The notes beneath the pieces were generated by a model, which was given only the letters and a program-made list of their open reading frames with translations, had not been told where the DNA came from and did not search any database. From positions 25,006,001-25,070,000 of the forward strand of contig NC_089981.1 of NCBI RefSeq assembly GCF_036417845.1: a stretch of 64,000 bases of DNA, given 5' to 3'. Shown here one piece after another: positions 1-47,600 of this stretch (position 1 is its first letter; each line of letters opens with the position of its first letter). The position numbers and the translations under genes are program-made. This stretch comes from Apteryx mantelli. Its lineage: Eukaryota > Chordata > Aves > Apterygiformes > Apterygidae.

Positions 1-440
1 GCCTGCGCCCCGCGTCCCCTCACGCCCGCAGAGGCAGCAGCGCCAGCCGCCAGGCTCCTCTCAGGCGCACTCGGGCTGCGCCGCCGCCAAGAAAGCGCCC
101 TCCCATTGGCCGAAGCACGGGCACCTCCCTCAGTAAAGGCGCCACTGATTGGCTGTGGGGCAGCTATGGCCGCCGCACCGCACGCGGGCCATGTTGACTA
201 TCCGACGGCGCGGCGCTCAGCCAATCAGAGGGCGAGCGCGGCCGCGCGCCGGGGGGGGGAGCGCGCTGGGGGATGTGCGCGCGGGGCTGGCGGCGCGCGG
301 GGAGAGCGCGTGACGCGGGGGGGGGAAGGGGGGCAGGGCGGCTCGTGTCCTTAAAGGGACAGAAGCTGGGGGGGGGGGGAGCAGGGGCGGAGCAAAATGG
401 TGGCGGCGGGCGGGGAGGGCGTTTCGTAACGGCCCCGGCG
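1..440 (-). promoter_or_regulatory. CpG-island promoter, NAP1L4 by synteny
   Basis: This is a CpG-dense island with three CCAAT-type boxes: two read as CCAAT on the minus strand (105-109, 148-152) and one on plus (221-225). On the minus strand GGC|GTGAGG at about 24-30 could be the donor of a non-coding first exon. In mammals the gene immediately downstream of CARS1 in the same orientation is NAP1L4, whose promoter would fall here. No NAP1L4 protein sequence is visible, so this is an inference. A divergent plus-strand transcript is possible. Confidence 0.5.
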
Positions 441-3400
441 CTTCCTGTGAGAAAAACAGGCGCTTTCTGATGCTTCAGCTTGGGCACCCATTTAGAAACG
501 CTAACTTTTCTGGCCCTGTTTCCTGGTCTAGGTACGGGTGTAATTCCCTCCTCTGAGAAAGAGAGGAGGAAAAAAAATAAAAGGCTTGTGTTTGTACGGG
601 GATCTGTAAGCAACAGATGCTGTGTAATGTGGTATTGGGAACAGTGCAATTCTAGCATTTGGAGCCACTGGGGTTTATATGAATAATCCCTTCGTTCAAT
701 AGGAAAAACATTTAACTCTTTAGTGTATCAGTAGATTCCTTATTAAAAAAAAAAGATTTTCTACAGGTCTGCTAATAGTTTTGGATTTCAATAATTAATT
801 TCCAGGGTTTATCATCACAATTGTTTCACTGATAAATTAAAACATTGAAATTATGGGACCGATATTTAATAATTAACAACTAATCACTACATTCACATTG
901 GATTAATTCTGTTATTGCAGGAATTTAATGGCAGAAATAATTTGTGCATCATCAGTTAAAAGTAGATACCAATACTATAATTAAAGAAAAAAAGTAATTA
1001 TAGAATAACATTCAAACAGCTAAAGAATTGCAGGAATTCTGGAGAGTCAGTAGCACAAACAAGCAGATTTGGCCAGCTCAAGGACATGCTCAGTGGCAGG
1101 TCTAACATTTGCTCCCATCTCTCTTTCCTTGTCCATCCAAACTAATCCTTTTCCTAACATCAAAAACTTAATGGCCTCTTCTGGCCTCTTCTTACTTTCA
1201 TTACCTTTATTTTGGGACAACTTCATTCATGGTGGTTGTTATACTTAATTCTCATTCTTCCATAAAAGACCATAATGAACTGTAAAAGGAGGATTTATCT
1301 GAAGGAAATCATACTTGACATCTTTGTTCTCGCTGCTGATTGATAGCTGTCAAGTATTTTGGGTAGTTTTTGTAAATCTCTATTTGTTAAAAGCTATTTC
1401 TCCCTTACTCCCCAAAAGAAGCTTGGAGTCAGATATTGTTCCATACGAAGATTTAGGAAGCTTTGCTCAAGTATGTGATGTAGCTGCTCATTGCTGCTGT
1501 TGCAGGAACACACTGCAGCCCTGTTCAGATTATTAGTTGCAATGCTGCCGCCTCTGTGGGATGTGCAGAGCTTGTGTTTCTGTGCTAGTGCCTCTCTTGT
1601 TAATGCAGTTATTCTCATAAATGCTGCAAACCCTGAATTAAATTATATTTCAGATGGTCTTGTAGAAAGAGATTTGCTTTCTTCTGGACCGACTACCAAG
1701 CCTTGAAACAGGCCAGAGTGCTGGAAGTATTTTTTCTCTTCATTCATTGATAGATGTTGAAGTAAAATACATTTAAACTACTTTGAATCCATGGGACTTT
1801 TAGCACCCCTCTCCAAAGGCATAAATCCTCCATGATCAATGAGGGATTTTTGCTGACTGTTGTCTAACCTCTTGCAGCACGATACTAGACTTTAGGAGAG
1901 TGGCTGAGGCACAATCTGTGGAGTCATCTTGCTGTCAGGTGCTCCTACCCTGCAGAGAGCTGCAAAAGGATTTTTGCTGAATCACCCTGGCTTGATTTAA
2001 ACATCCAGGCTAGCATATGGGAGAGCTTGGGGAACCAAAACAGAAACAGAAGGGATTATGGCAGAGCTGCTGAACACATATACTAGACGCACCTGGTTTT
2101 AGAGAGAAAGCTTAGGCTGCAATCTGTAACTGGCATTAAAACAGCTGTGTGTTCTGCCCTTGGGTGGGCATTAATGGAAACCGGTTTCACTGAATGAGAT
2201 GCCAGACATTCACAACCCATTTTGAGAGATAAGATTTAGTTTGTCTATGAATTTTTTTGGACAAGAAGCGCTTTGATCATTGCTAAGTGGAGTCTTGGTA
2301 CTAAATAGCTAATGTACTTCTTTAATTAATTTGTTCTATGTCAGGAGATGTGTTAAGTAATATGCATGTGGTAGTGTCCTGTATAGAAAGTGCCCTGTGA
2401 CATTACCAAGAGGAATAAAAGTTCCTTTCCACATTTGTGTGGTAGAAATTGTGTAATTAAAGAGGAAGCTGAAGTTGTTCCAACAAGCACCACCACCTTA
2501 AAGTGTTTAAGCATAGCTTAAAATGTAGAGAAAGAAGCTGAAAGTGTGTACTGCATGTGGCAGAGATTTGCTGGTTGGCACATTTAGAATGCATCTGTGG
2601 GTTCCCAGAAAGCTGGAAAGTCAATATAAACATTAGGAAAAAGAGATCAAAAAGAATATCTTAAATGTAATTAGGGACTTATTTCATTTAAATGTCTTTG
2701 TAAAGAAAGAAGACTGGTGGTAATAAGACCAGATCAGACAATTCGCAGGTTTTTCTACCAGTATCTGAACAAACTGAGTGATAGTGTGTTTGGAAGCTTG
2801 ATGGAGGAACTTGTTCTCATAGTGCAGCAGTATTCACAGCTCTCAAAAAGCTGAAAGGCACACAGAGCAAAACACAATATTTGCTGCTTCCAAGTTTGGC
2901 CTACAGCACTTCACAGAAAGAATGCAATTAAAACCAGAAACGCCACACTATTTTACCTTGCCTTGCTGCCTCTGAATAAATTCTCTGATAGGTAGTCTTT
3001 CTTCACGTGTTATCTTCTATCCAGTATTTGTCCCCTCAAGGTTACAAGCAAGGTAAGCCCTGACAGGCTTATTAAGTTACCCAAGTGCTTCCTCCTGACC
3101 AAACCCAGATTTGCACAATCCTCAGCGTTCAGAGGTGTATCATACTGCTAGTGCATACATATTTGAGATTACTTTGTTCCTATACACTATACTGGTAAGA
3201 AACAGTTTTTGAGGAAGACGGGAGAGATCCTTGTGGGATAATGTTTCGAATTATCTTGACAATATGCAGTTCTGCACTATTGTCTGACTTCTGTCTGAAC
3301 AATATTAAATACGGCAGCAAAAGTTGGTTATTGCAGCAACAATTTTTACATTTGTATTTTGTTGAAAGTTTTAGGCTGATGAGGATGGAGCAATCTATAA

Positions 3401-4337
3401 TCAGCAGGTCACTGGTACCACCATAAAATAAATCTACCTACAAAATGCTGATGTCCTTCAGCAATAATGCTTTTGATTTTTTAATAGACTTCCAGCATCA
3501 ACAAAAGAAGCCCAAAGAGAGATTTGGTTTTCTGGACTTCAGAGAGAGAGAGAACATACACAGCTGTGTTAATTAGTTTGTGATATGGGAAACAGGTGTC
3601 AAATAAAGCACTGTGTTACCTTAAGCTTATTCCAGTGTAGGTACATAATCACAACATGGAGATACTGGTAAGTATTCCTAAATATATATTGGGAAGAAAG
3701 GTACTGCATGCTTTCTTAAAGAAGCATGTGAGAAACTTAAAAAAAAAAAAAAAATTACTCTTACAAAATGACTCATGGAAAAGCCATAATTGCTCCCACT
3801 TCCACTTAACTAAGTAACGTTAATAATAACTTCAAAGAATACTGAGGTTGCAGTGCTCTAGTCAAACATTAGTATCACTCCCCCCACCACACTCCCAACC
3901 TCAAAAAAGAATTCAGTAATTGTAAAATACATTTAAGACCTGGATAAAGCAGGCAGTAGTTTTGGGGAGGGGGAGAGGAGAGATTATTTGAGATAGGAGC
4001 TTTGCAACTTCCTCTTAATTCGAATTGTTTGTTATCATAAGCTCACTTGTCACAAACATTGATGGGTTTTAGAGGTTAAGGCAAGACACCTTTCTAGAAG
4101 TGACCTATGGGTCTGGAGAAGCCTCAGTGTTGGGACGTGTAAGTTTTTATCTGCATGATCATAAAACATGGAAGTTTCTTCCCCATCCAGAGATTAGATT
4201 TATTTAACAAGACTTTCAGTAGAGCACTCAAAATCACTTGTTGATGCCCAGCTGAATGACAGAATTCACCTGGGAAGAGATGATAATATTTGCATGTCTC
4301 AAAAGACGGCAACTTAAAAAAGATGGTTTATCATCTC

Positions 4338-4362
4338 AAAAAAAAAAAAAAAAAAAAAAAAA
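4338..4362. repeat. Poly(A) run
   Basis: Twenty-five consecutive A. No retrocopy body is recognisable to its left, so I treat it as simple sequence. Confidence 0.9.
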
Positions 4363-7254
4363 GCAGTAGTAGTGGTAGCTATCTTGATTGTTAGTGACCA
4401 AAATTACAGTAATCATGAAAAAAATCTTAGAGATAGCCAGAAAACTGTGTGGAAAAATAGAAAGCTTCACTTTCTACAGACCAAAAAAAGCTGTGCATAT
4501 ATGTTCCAGAAAATGTTAAAAAATAAATAAAATCCAAGACTTCATTGCTATGGGGATTATTTTCTTAAAGCATAGAAACTCATATTCCACATGTGATTCC
4601 TTCAGTGTGTATATGTACATATACACATATTAACTATCCAATCAAAAATTTTAGAATACACTAGAGCCTGTCCTTTCCCTTTTCTTTACTGAGACAGTGG
4701 ACTAAGACATTGAATGCAGACTGTTGCTGTTGCATTCTCTTTTTCTGGCTGCCCAGTCACTCTCACTAAGCCAGTGCAGTGGAATTCACTTAAGTGACAC
4801 CTTGATGGATTGCCAGGAAAGAGGTATTGTGCTGTGCATTTCAATGACTGCATAGGTCAATTGACGCACCTACTTCCAGAAAGTCTGCTTAAACAGTGTG
4901 TATCTAAACCTGTTTGCAGCATTCTTTTGCTTGCTAACAACCTTTCCTTTGCCAGAACATTGCGTGTGCTATTTTCTGCTAAACTGTGGCTGCCGAGAGA
5001 ATCAAAATAACTTATCTGAAGTAGTTCTGGAGTTTGTGTTTTGATATAAACTCCATGAGACAATCTATTTTTCTGTTTCTTTGCCAAGGTCATTGTTTTC
5101 TGATTCAGTTGCTGCTTTTGGAAAAAGGAACTCCATACTTGGGCAAAAGTCTCATTTTGCTTGGGGAGAACAAAGTAATTTCCTGTTTGTCTATGTATCA
5201 AGTTGAAGCATTTTAGCAGCCTCTTTACTGGAGTTATCAGTTTGTGTGCACTTAACTTTTTTAATAGACAATGCTTAGGCCTGTCAAGTCACAGATCCTT
5301 CATGAAGCAGATATTTTCCTTGCTCATAATGCTGGCTTCCAAGGACAACTGAGACATGCAGAAAGAGAAATTCATAAATGGAAGAACATTCAAGTATGGA
5401 AAGAACAGTTCAAGTTTGGGAAGGTCATGATGGCTTTATTGCTGGAGGAGTCAAGTGAGAAGCTTTCTTGAAGGAGGCAACTTCAAAAAGGAGAGAACAA
5501 TGGCAAAACACTAAAAAGCAGGGGAGAATAAGTAGCAGTGTGGAGGAACAGAGATCACAACACTGAAGACGGGTCTGAAAAGGAGAGGATTTCAAAGGCT
5601 CTGATCCTTTTGAAATCTATGAATAGAATCCCATTGAATTCAAGAAACTTAATTTCGTGCAAAAACAATTCGAAGACAGGGAAGTACACTTTGTACTGCA
5701 GCAGAACAGAAAGATGACTTTAGTGGCACTGATGTGTCAGATAAGTATTCTTTCAAATCAACTTAGTTTAAAACAATCAAACTGAATCAACAAAAACACA
5801 CAAAAGGAAGGCCTGAGCTAAATAATACTGCAGGTAGAATACGACCTTAATGGGAAAGTAAATATGACAGAGACTTTATCTGAGCTTGGGAGACATGACT
5901 AACTATGGAGTTGCAGATATTGAGCAAGGAAGCAGTGTGCGTTTAGGAAGCATACAGAAACAAAGACCAGAGGATAAGCTGTGGAGACTGCCAGTCTGAA
6001 ATGCTCGTAAGACATAAGTAAGGAAAGTTATCCCAGAAACAAAAGGAAGCAGTTGGGAAGGAAAAAAAAAATGACATTTTTTCAAAATCGTCTAAATTGA
6101 TGTAGTAGATGAACCATAGGGTGGGTAAGGTTCCAATAGGAACATAGCAGGAGGAGAAAAAGACATACTACAAGAAAATATCAGAGAGATGTTGTAAGGA
6201 AATTAGAATCCAGAAGACCAATGAATTAACAGGGTCATCTTCTTCATAGTTATGTGCTAAGTTCAGCTGCATTTTTGGTAAGCAGGTGCTAACTCAGCTC
6301 ATCAAAAGGAATTTCTTTAAGGAAATTACTGTCACTACTTCAAGTTAAGTAGCAATTTCAAAAGTAGTTCATATTCAGGAAGGTAGTTAACCTCAGGTGA
6401 AGCCTATGCTGAGGATAGAGATGATTCAGGTTTAGGACTCCTAGTGTTTGCAGAACTAGCTCTGGAGTCTAGCTAGGACAGCAGGGAGTCTCCAAAGGGA
6501 TATCTCATCTGGCTGAGAAGCAGCATCTTGCGACTAGATCTGCCTAGGCACATCCCATACCTTCATGGATATCCTGAGTGCACATGCATCTTGGGGAAAC
6601 AAGACAGGATCTGTGCTTGAGAAGAGATGAAAGGTTAGGCATGAAACAAAGAAAGAATACAGAGCAGTGCAGAGACCAACCCATGTTACCTATAACAAAT
6701 ACAGAGAACGTTCACAAGCAATAAGCTGATAATATTGAAGGAATTAGAATCCAGAATGGTGTACAAATGCAACTAATCCTCTTATGTTCATAGACCACAA
6801 GGACAGAGAAGTTCCCTCTTAGTTGTGGCTGGCTTTTTAACTACCACTGTACTGTTTAAACAAGTGCTTATACAATTCATTAGAAATCAGCAGAATACAT
6901 CAAATATTCAATGCAAAAATTAAATGTTTTTGATCATCTTAGTAATGGCAAGTTAGAAGAAAAGTTCTGTAAAACACATTTTAAAAAAATGTTTGTGAAA
7001 TAAACTCTGTTATCTTTCTACTACACAAAGGTCACGTGCACTTATGCTTTACTGCAGATTTTATATGCAGTGTACAAGACACATGTGCTTTACTGACCTC
7101 ACCATTACATGTTTTCAAAGGCAAATTCTAGGAAACTAGACAAAAAATTATTAGGTCTTTCTGTTACTCCAAATCTGTACATCTTGATACTTAAGAAGGT
7201 ATATATTAAGATAAACTGAAAGCAAAAATGTTTATAATTCTTAATTAGGGAAAG

Positions 7255-7480
7255 GAACATAGCCTAATGGTTAAGGCATGAACCTAAGAGTTGCGAGAAG
7301 AGAGATATCACAGTTGTTACAATGACTCACCATTTGACCTTTTGTGAGTCATCTTGAGGCTTAAGAATATGTGATGAATATCATTTTGCATGTTGGGTAC
7401 TTAGCTGTTACGCAGTTGTGAAGTGGGTGAGATATTTTGTACGATTTCATAACTAAAGGGTAGTAGGTACTGCCAGTGAA
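7255..7480 (+). repeat. MIR-like SINE remnant
   Basis: The tRNA-like 5' part (CCTAATGGTTAAGGCATGAA) is followed by the TTTGACCTTTTGTGAGTCAT core and a cognate of CTTGAGGCTT, in the order of amniote MIR elements. It is heavily diverged; the 3' boundary is approximate. Confidence 0.65.
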
Positions 7481-8285
7481 ATTTATTATTAAGCAACAGA
7501 GAGCTGTCCTTGGTTAAACTGTCATGTCAAAATCAGTCTTGAATAGTGAGTGACGCATGGTCGTATTTCCTCATTGCAAGCCAATCCACAAACTGTATCT
7601 CAGTTAGGAACCCTCTGTTCTCTTTGGGTCTGAATAGATAACTGGGTGCTGTCCTCCGTCTTTGGGCAGTGCTTTTGTTCCTGAGGCGACAGCTCCAAGA
7701 ACACATCCTCTGCCCATAGTTCCTCATGTCTTTCCCACCCGTTTCTTCAATGCAGGTACATCTTCCTTGTAGCTACCCACTTGACTGCAACTGCAAGTTG
7801 AGCAAGATGATGATGATCTGTCCCCTTTTGCAAATAAGTCCGGACTTCTATAGTCTAGCCCTATGGAAGGGACTGTTTGCTTCTACTATGTAGCATGTCC
7901 TGGGTATACTTACGAGAGTTTTTAATAACAGCAGCTAGAGTATCATAGTGAAACTACTCATTTTTTCCTGCTTACATAATGATATTAAAATCATCTGGAA
8001 AATACTTACTATTCTAACTGTGGGACAAATTATTCAGCTTCCATTTAGTAGTAAGTTTTGCTTACTGTGACATATTCCAGAGCACAAGCTACATTGGGTA
8101 TTAGATAGATAGAGATCGGCATGCAGGACAAATTAACCGAAGCCTGGATAGCTATAATCAACAAGAAACCTTGTGTGGATTTGCTGACTGAGCAGCATCT
8201 TCCCAAATAGATCTGGCAACCATTCAGTCTGCCACTGTTGTTGCAAAGAAACTTATTAGAGGTTGGCTTTTTTTAAGAATGGATT

Positions 8286-8291
8286 TTTATT
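8286..8291 (-). terminator. CARS1: Probable CARS1 poly(A) signal
   Basis: AATAAA on the minus strand (TTTATT on plus) lies about 150 bases past the CARS1 stop. It gives a short 3' UTR of roughly 8265-8439. The cleavage site is inferred. Confidence 0.7.
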
Positions 8292-8439
8292 GACTTTCCA
8301 GATGACATTATTAATCCATGTAAACAGGATTTTTACTTTGCACATAATAGAAAGTGTAAACAGAGAGATGAGCATCAGTATATGCTCACTTTTTCAATGG
8401 TGACCCAGCACTTGCCTTTTAAAAACAGTCCTGTTGCTG

Positions 8440-43423
<34,984 letters not shown>

Positions 43424-43900
43424 CCCGCTCCTCCTCCTCCTCCTCCCGCCGCTCGCGAGCTGATGCAACAGCGTGCCCGGAAGCGGCGCCCCGCCCCTCC
43501 CGACGCTACTTCCGACCAGCGGGGCGTCGCCACGGCAACGGGGAGGGGCGCCGCCGCTGATTGGCCGCCGCTCCCCCGTCCCCGCCCACCCTGCGTTCCC
43601 GCCAAGCGGCGGGGCGGCCGTTGGGCGGCGGCCGTCGGGCGACCGCCCGCTGAGGGGGCGCGTGCGGGTTCCCTTCAGGGGAGCGGCCCCCCGCGGCGGG
43701 CTGCGGCCGTCACCTCATCCCGAGCTGTTTGTCCCACGGGTGTCCGGGGAAGGCACCGGAGGGGCGGCCGCACCCTGACAGCTTGCAGGCCGAGGCTGCG
43801 ACTCCCCAAAACCTATCGCGCGCTGACCCTGCCTCCCGCTGAGGCGTTACCGACCGTACGGCGCAGCCAAGCAATCACTCAAGGCGGCCGTAGCTTCTGC
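43424..43900 (-). promoter_or_regulatory. CARS1: CARS1 CpG-island promoter
   Basis: This is a dense CpG island without a TATA box, running from about 43130 to 43880 and spanning exon 1. Read on the minus strand, upstream of the ATG, it contains an ETS-like CGGAAGT (43508-43514), an RFX/X-box-like imperfect palindrome GTCGCCACGGCAAC (43526-43539) and a CCAAT box (43560-43564). The TSS is inferred at about 43440-43500. The combination suits a housekeeping gene. Motif calls are by eye. Confidence 0.7.
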
Positions 43901-43911
43901 CTCTACTTGGT

Positions 43912-43917
43912 TTTATT
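43912..43917 (-). terminator. TNFRSF23: Probable TNFRSF gene poly(A) signal
   Basis: AATAAA on the minus strand is the best signal downstream of the stop at 44395. It gives a 3' UTR of about 0.5 kb (roughly 43895-44394) that ends at the edge of the CARS1 promoter island. Confidence 0.6.
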
Positions 43918-44394
43918 GCTGTCCTTTAAAATAACAGTTCTTAGGATACCGAAGGCTTAGTCTCTTAAGACAAACAAAAGGAGATGGTTTCAAAAATTAA
44001 GACAGTTAATCCTCTCAAAACAATAACAGCCTTCCTGCTCTTAAAAAAAATAACACCATCCATGCTTTACTACATAACAGTTAGATAAGGCACAGTCCAT
44101 GTCCACCTGCGTATGAAGGAAAAGCCAGCCGAAGCACTTCACACGCTGCCATTTGGTACCTGAGTTTAATACAGCACAACTCAAAAGCCCTTAGTGAACA
44201 ACACAATCGGAGTCCTTGTCACGGCTAACCACTGACCATGTCAAAGCACTTTTGACTCCCTGAGTCACTGAAAGGTAAGAGGATATCCTGAAGTCAACAC
44301 CATTAGTTTTACTAGTAGCCTGTTGACATCCTCATATACAGAAAGTTCATACACATATATGTACAGAAACATTCATAAAGTCGATTTAAAAATG

Positions 44395-44690
44395 TTAATC
44401 TGTGACTTGTAACTTAGTTATAATGTTATTACTTTTTAAAGAGTTCAATACATTATCATAAGCCTTGGTATCTAGATGTCTTAACTCATCCAGTAACTTA
44501 ATAATAGACTGTTTCTCTCCCAGTGTGTTTTTCCAGATGAGAAGCATCTGATAATTTTGCTCTCTTATGTCATTAGGGTGGTCATAAATAATTTTATCAA
44601 TATCATTCTCCTTCAGGTGAGTTCTCATAAGCCACCTCCATTTTTTTGGTGGTACTCCATTTATAAAAGCCCAAAAGCTATCTCTCAGTT
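44395..44690 (-). CDS. TNFRSF23: TNFRSF exon 10, death domain
   Basis: It encodes residues 321-418. The death domain includes the W(R)WLMR helix, DIDKIIYDHPNDIREQNY and KQSIIKLLDELRHLD. The C-terminus is LQVTD and TAA at 44395-44397. Confidence 0.95.
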
Positions 44691-47600
44691 CTGAAAGAAA
44701 AAAAAAAAAGATCAGGTTAGGTTCTAAAACACAGATTTTTTGATAGCTAAAAATACACGTGCTTGTACTAGTTTTTAGCAAATATATGCATAGACCAAAT
44801 AGTGACAATGAAGTTAGCACCTAAAAAGGATAACAAATAGGTTTCCTACTCAAAGTCTTCTTACAAAAAAGCTAAAGGGACCAGTCTACATATCTTAATC
44901 TTTAAGTAGCCTCTTAAGATAAGATAACATTCAGTAAAGGTGTTTTTGGCGGACATTTCATTGGCCTTCATGTCTTTGTTTACTCTTAACAGGGCTCTTC
45001 AATGGTAGGGCTGTTACCACTTCGCTACACTATTAGTATAGGTTTGCCACGCTGAGACTAGTGTGAGCAAAGCCTTTCACCTGACATCCAGACACATCAG
45101 CTTGCTGGCTATGGACAGATGTGCAGGGATTCGATGCTGTCTGACACTTGAGTGGACATCCGACAGAAAGACCTGCTGCTCTGACCTACATCACAGTCAT
45201 TAAGGTAAATTCCACTGCTGGAATAGAGACTTGTTTAAGAACAAACAAAAAAGGTAACTCAGAACTGTACTTATTCTTAAAAGCATGGCTGCATTATAGT
45301 CCAGTGCAGAAAAGTCTTGTTTTAAGGAAGAAAAATCCACCACAATGATTACGACTTACTTTCTTAAATGCTGTAACAATCCCATTTCGGTGTATTTTAC
45401 AATAAACTGAAAGCATTGTAGCTTTAAACAATACTCATTAGCCTCCCTAAACTATTCCTTGAGTAAAGTTAACAGGAGAAAGCAAATTACATTCCAAGTA
45501 TTGTCCATTTCTGTAATACTTACCCTTTTGAGAGAGATCTTTAACTAGTATTTGATACTTCGGTTCTTTTACCTGTAATATGAAGTTGGAACATTACTCT
45601 AGCAGATCAGAACACTTTATTCACTTACAGCAATTATTTCTGAGCCACTTTCACAACACATAGAAAGGAAAGTAGCTTTCAGGCGATAAAGAAAAAGGGA
45701 CAAACCTTGAAGCCTAAAGATCGTTCACTGGCATGACAGAAAATTTCCAACCCCTTACATACCATACCAGTACTTCACACTTGTATGACTGGTATCCCAA
45801 GTTTCCATTTGTTACAGTAGTGCCAAAAATTACAGGACTGCCCTGGTCCTCCTTCCATATGGAAAAGCATCATGTAACCCACTGCTTTCACAATACATAA
45901 CCCAGTACAGTGAGGAGCAAGGGGGGCAGTTTTCACAGCACAACTGAAAATTAAGTATTTGAATAAGTAAAGAGAACCACATGCTGAGAACAGCTGTGAT
46001 ACTAGCTGGTAAGTGAAGCAAAGTAACACATTTACCGCTATTACAAAAGACTGACTTCTGTATAAATACTGAAAGGGAAGATTGAGAGAGGAGTAGCAGA
46101 TTAAATGAGGGATTAAAGTTTGCTTTCCCAAGATATCATTTTCCAGACTCTTCTATTAAATCTTTAAAGTAAAGCCTCCTCTCTCCTATCATTCTGCCTG
46201 AAAACAGCATCTATAACTCAGGTGATAGTTAAAGCCTTAACTGAGATTACATACCTATCAGGGAACATATGCCGAGAACTTTTCCACTTACCACATGATT
46301 TGCTGGCATCATACCACTTGCCACTTTAAACCAGGCATTTGGATGAAAAGTAGGATTCTGCCTTGTTTTTGCTGACAGCGAAGACTCTTTGAGCCTCTTC
46401 CAAAACCTTTCTATTTGGCACCTCAAGCTGCTGGGCAGAATGGTGCTTCTCTCAGAAAGCCCATCACTGTTATCCTCTGGTGATTCGTTTCTCACTTCTG
46501 AGTTAATGCTGGTACGTGCTTGACCTTCCGGGCTCTCCTCAGACTTCTCATTCTCTGTGCTGGCTGCATTATTTGCAGCTGTCTCCACTTCAGATAAAAT
46601 GAGACTTTCAGTACTGCCCTCAGATTCCTGTAAAGAATAAGAACACATTCTACTTTTAGAGGATGTTTCATAGGTAGGCTTTAAAGGATGGTCTAGAAGA
46701 AGGAAAAGGAATAGTTTAAGTCACTGGACGTAAGAGAAATTATAGGAGATCTGATAACTTGGCAGAGTTACAAATATGCAAAAGTTACAGCCTTTACAGA
46801 TTTGGACTTCAAATGGCTTTAGTCTAAATGCTCCATCTTGCCGGCTGTTCCGCTCCCAGTAGACTGCAGGGTAAGGCTCACAAGCTACCTCCATAACGAA
46901 TGAAGAAAAGCTTTTGTAATATCTTCAGTGGTGTGTATTAGTGCTTGTTCCTCTCTAAATATGGAAGAAACGGACCCCTTCTGAGGCAGAAGAGTACGAG
47001 ATTACACTGCATGCTGCACCTGAGCTGACCTCACAGCCTGCTAATGGGAGCCTTCTCAAAGCTTTTGCTAAGCTGATATAGCACATCAGCTTCATGCAAA
47101 TCTACTAGCTTCCCCCCCTCCCCAAATTAATTTTTCTGTCAAATTCACAAAATAAATCAGTCCAAAGAATCCAGTGAGCACCCATGCCTATTGGGTAGCT
47201 TTAGTGAGGGGGCAAAAAGAAAGAAGCGAGATAGCTACACCATTTTTGGCATTGTCAATGCATCAAACAAGCTTATGCCATGGGGTATAACTTCACTTCA
47301 GGCTGATGGTGACCTGTTAAGTACAGCATAAGTACCAACATCTCCACTGTATACTGATGTAGAACTACTTGAAAGTCAGCTAGTGTTGAAACTGGAAAGT
47401 TTTAGGTGGTTTTTTTTTTTTTGGAAGGCAGAAAGTGAGAGCCAGTATTGATTTTCTTCCATTGAGACTTGTATTCATTAAGGTGCAATTCCCTCCCATG
47501 TAAGCCAGTGTGTTTTCTTTGTTTGTTCAGGGTCAGTGACCTTCATGTGATGCAATTATGTGACTGACAGCATGCATAGGCATGGATGTGAGAGGAACCA

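Larger units (their letters stand above)
441..8264. other. Intergenic spacer, CARS1 3' end to left CpG island
   Basis: No gene could be recognised in 7.8 kb on either strand. Open reading frames are short, lack splice-phase partners and match no family I know. It contains a MIR-like remnant (about 7255-7480), a 25-base A run at 4338-4362, and otherwise plain AT-rich sequence. Confidence 0.6.

Noticed and set aside
4338-4362. Poly(A) run considered as the tail of a processed retrocopy
   Set aside because: No coding or SINE-like body lies upstream of it, and no target-site duplication was found.
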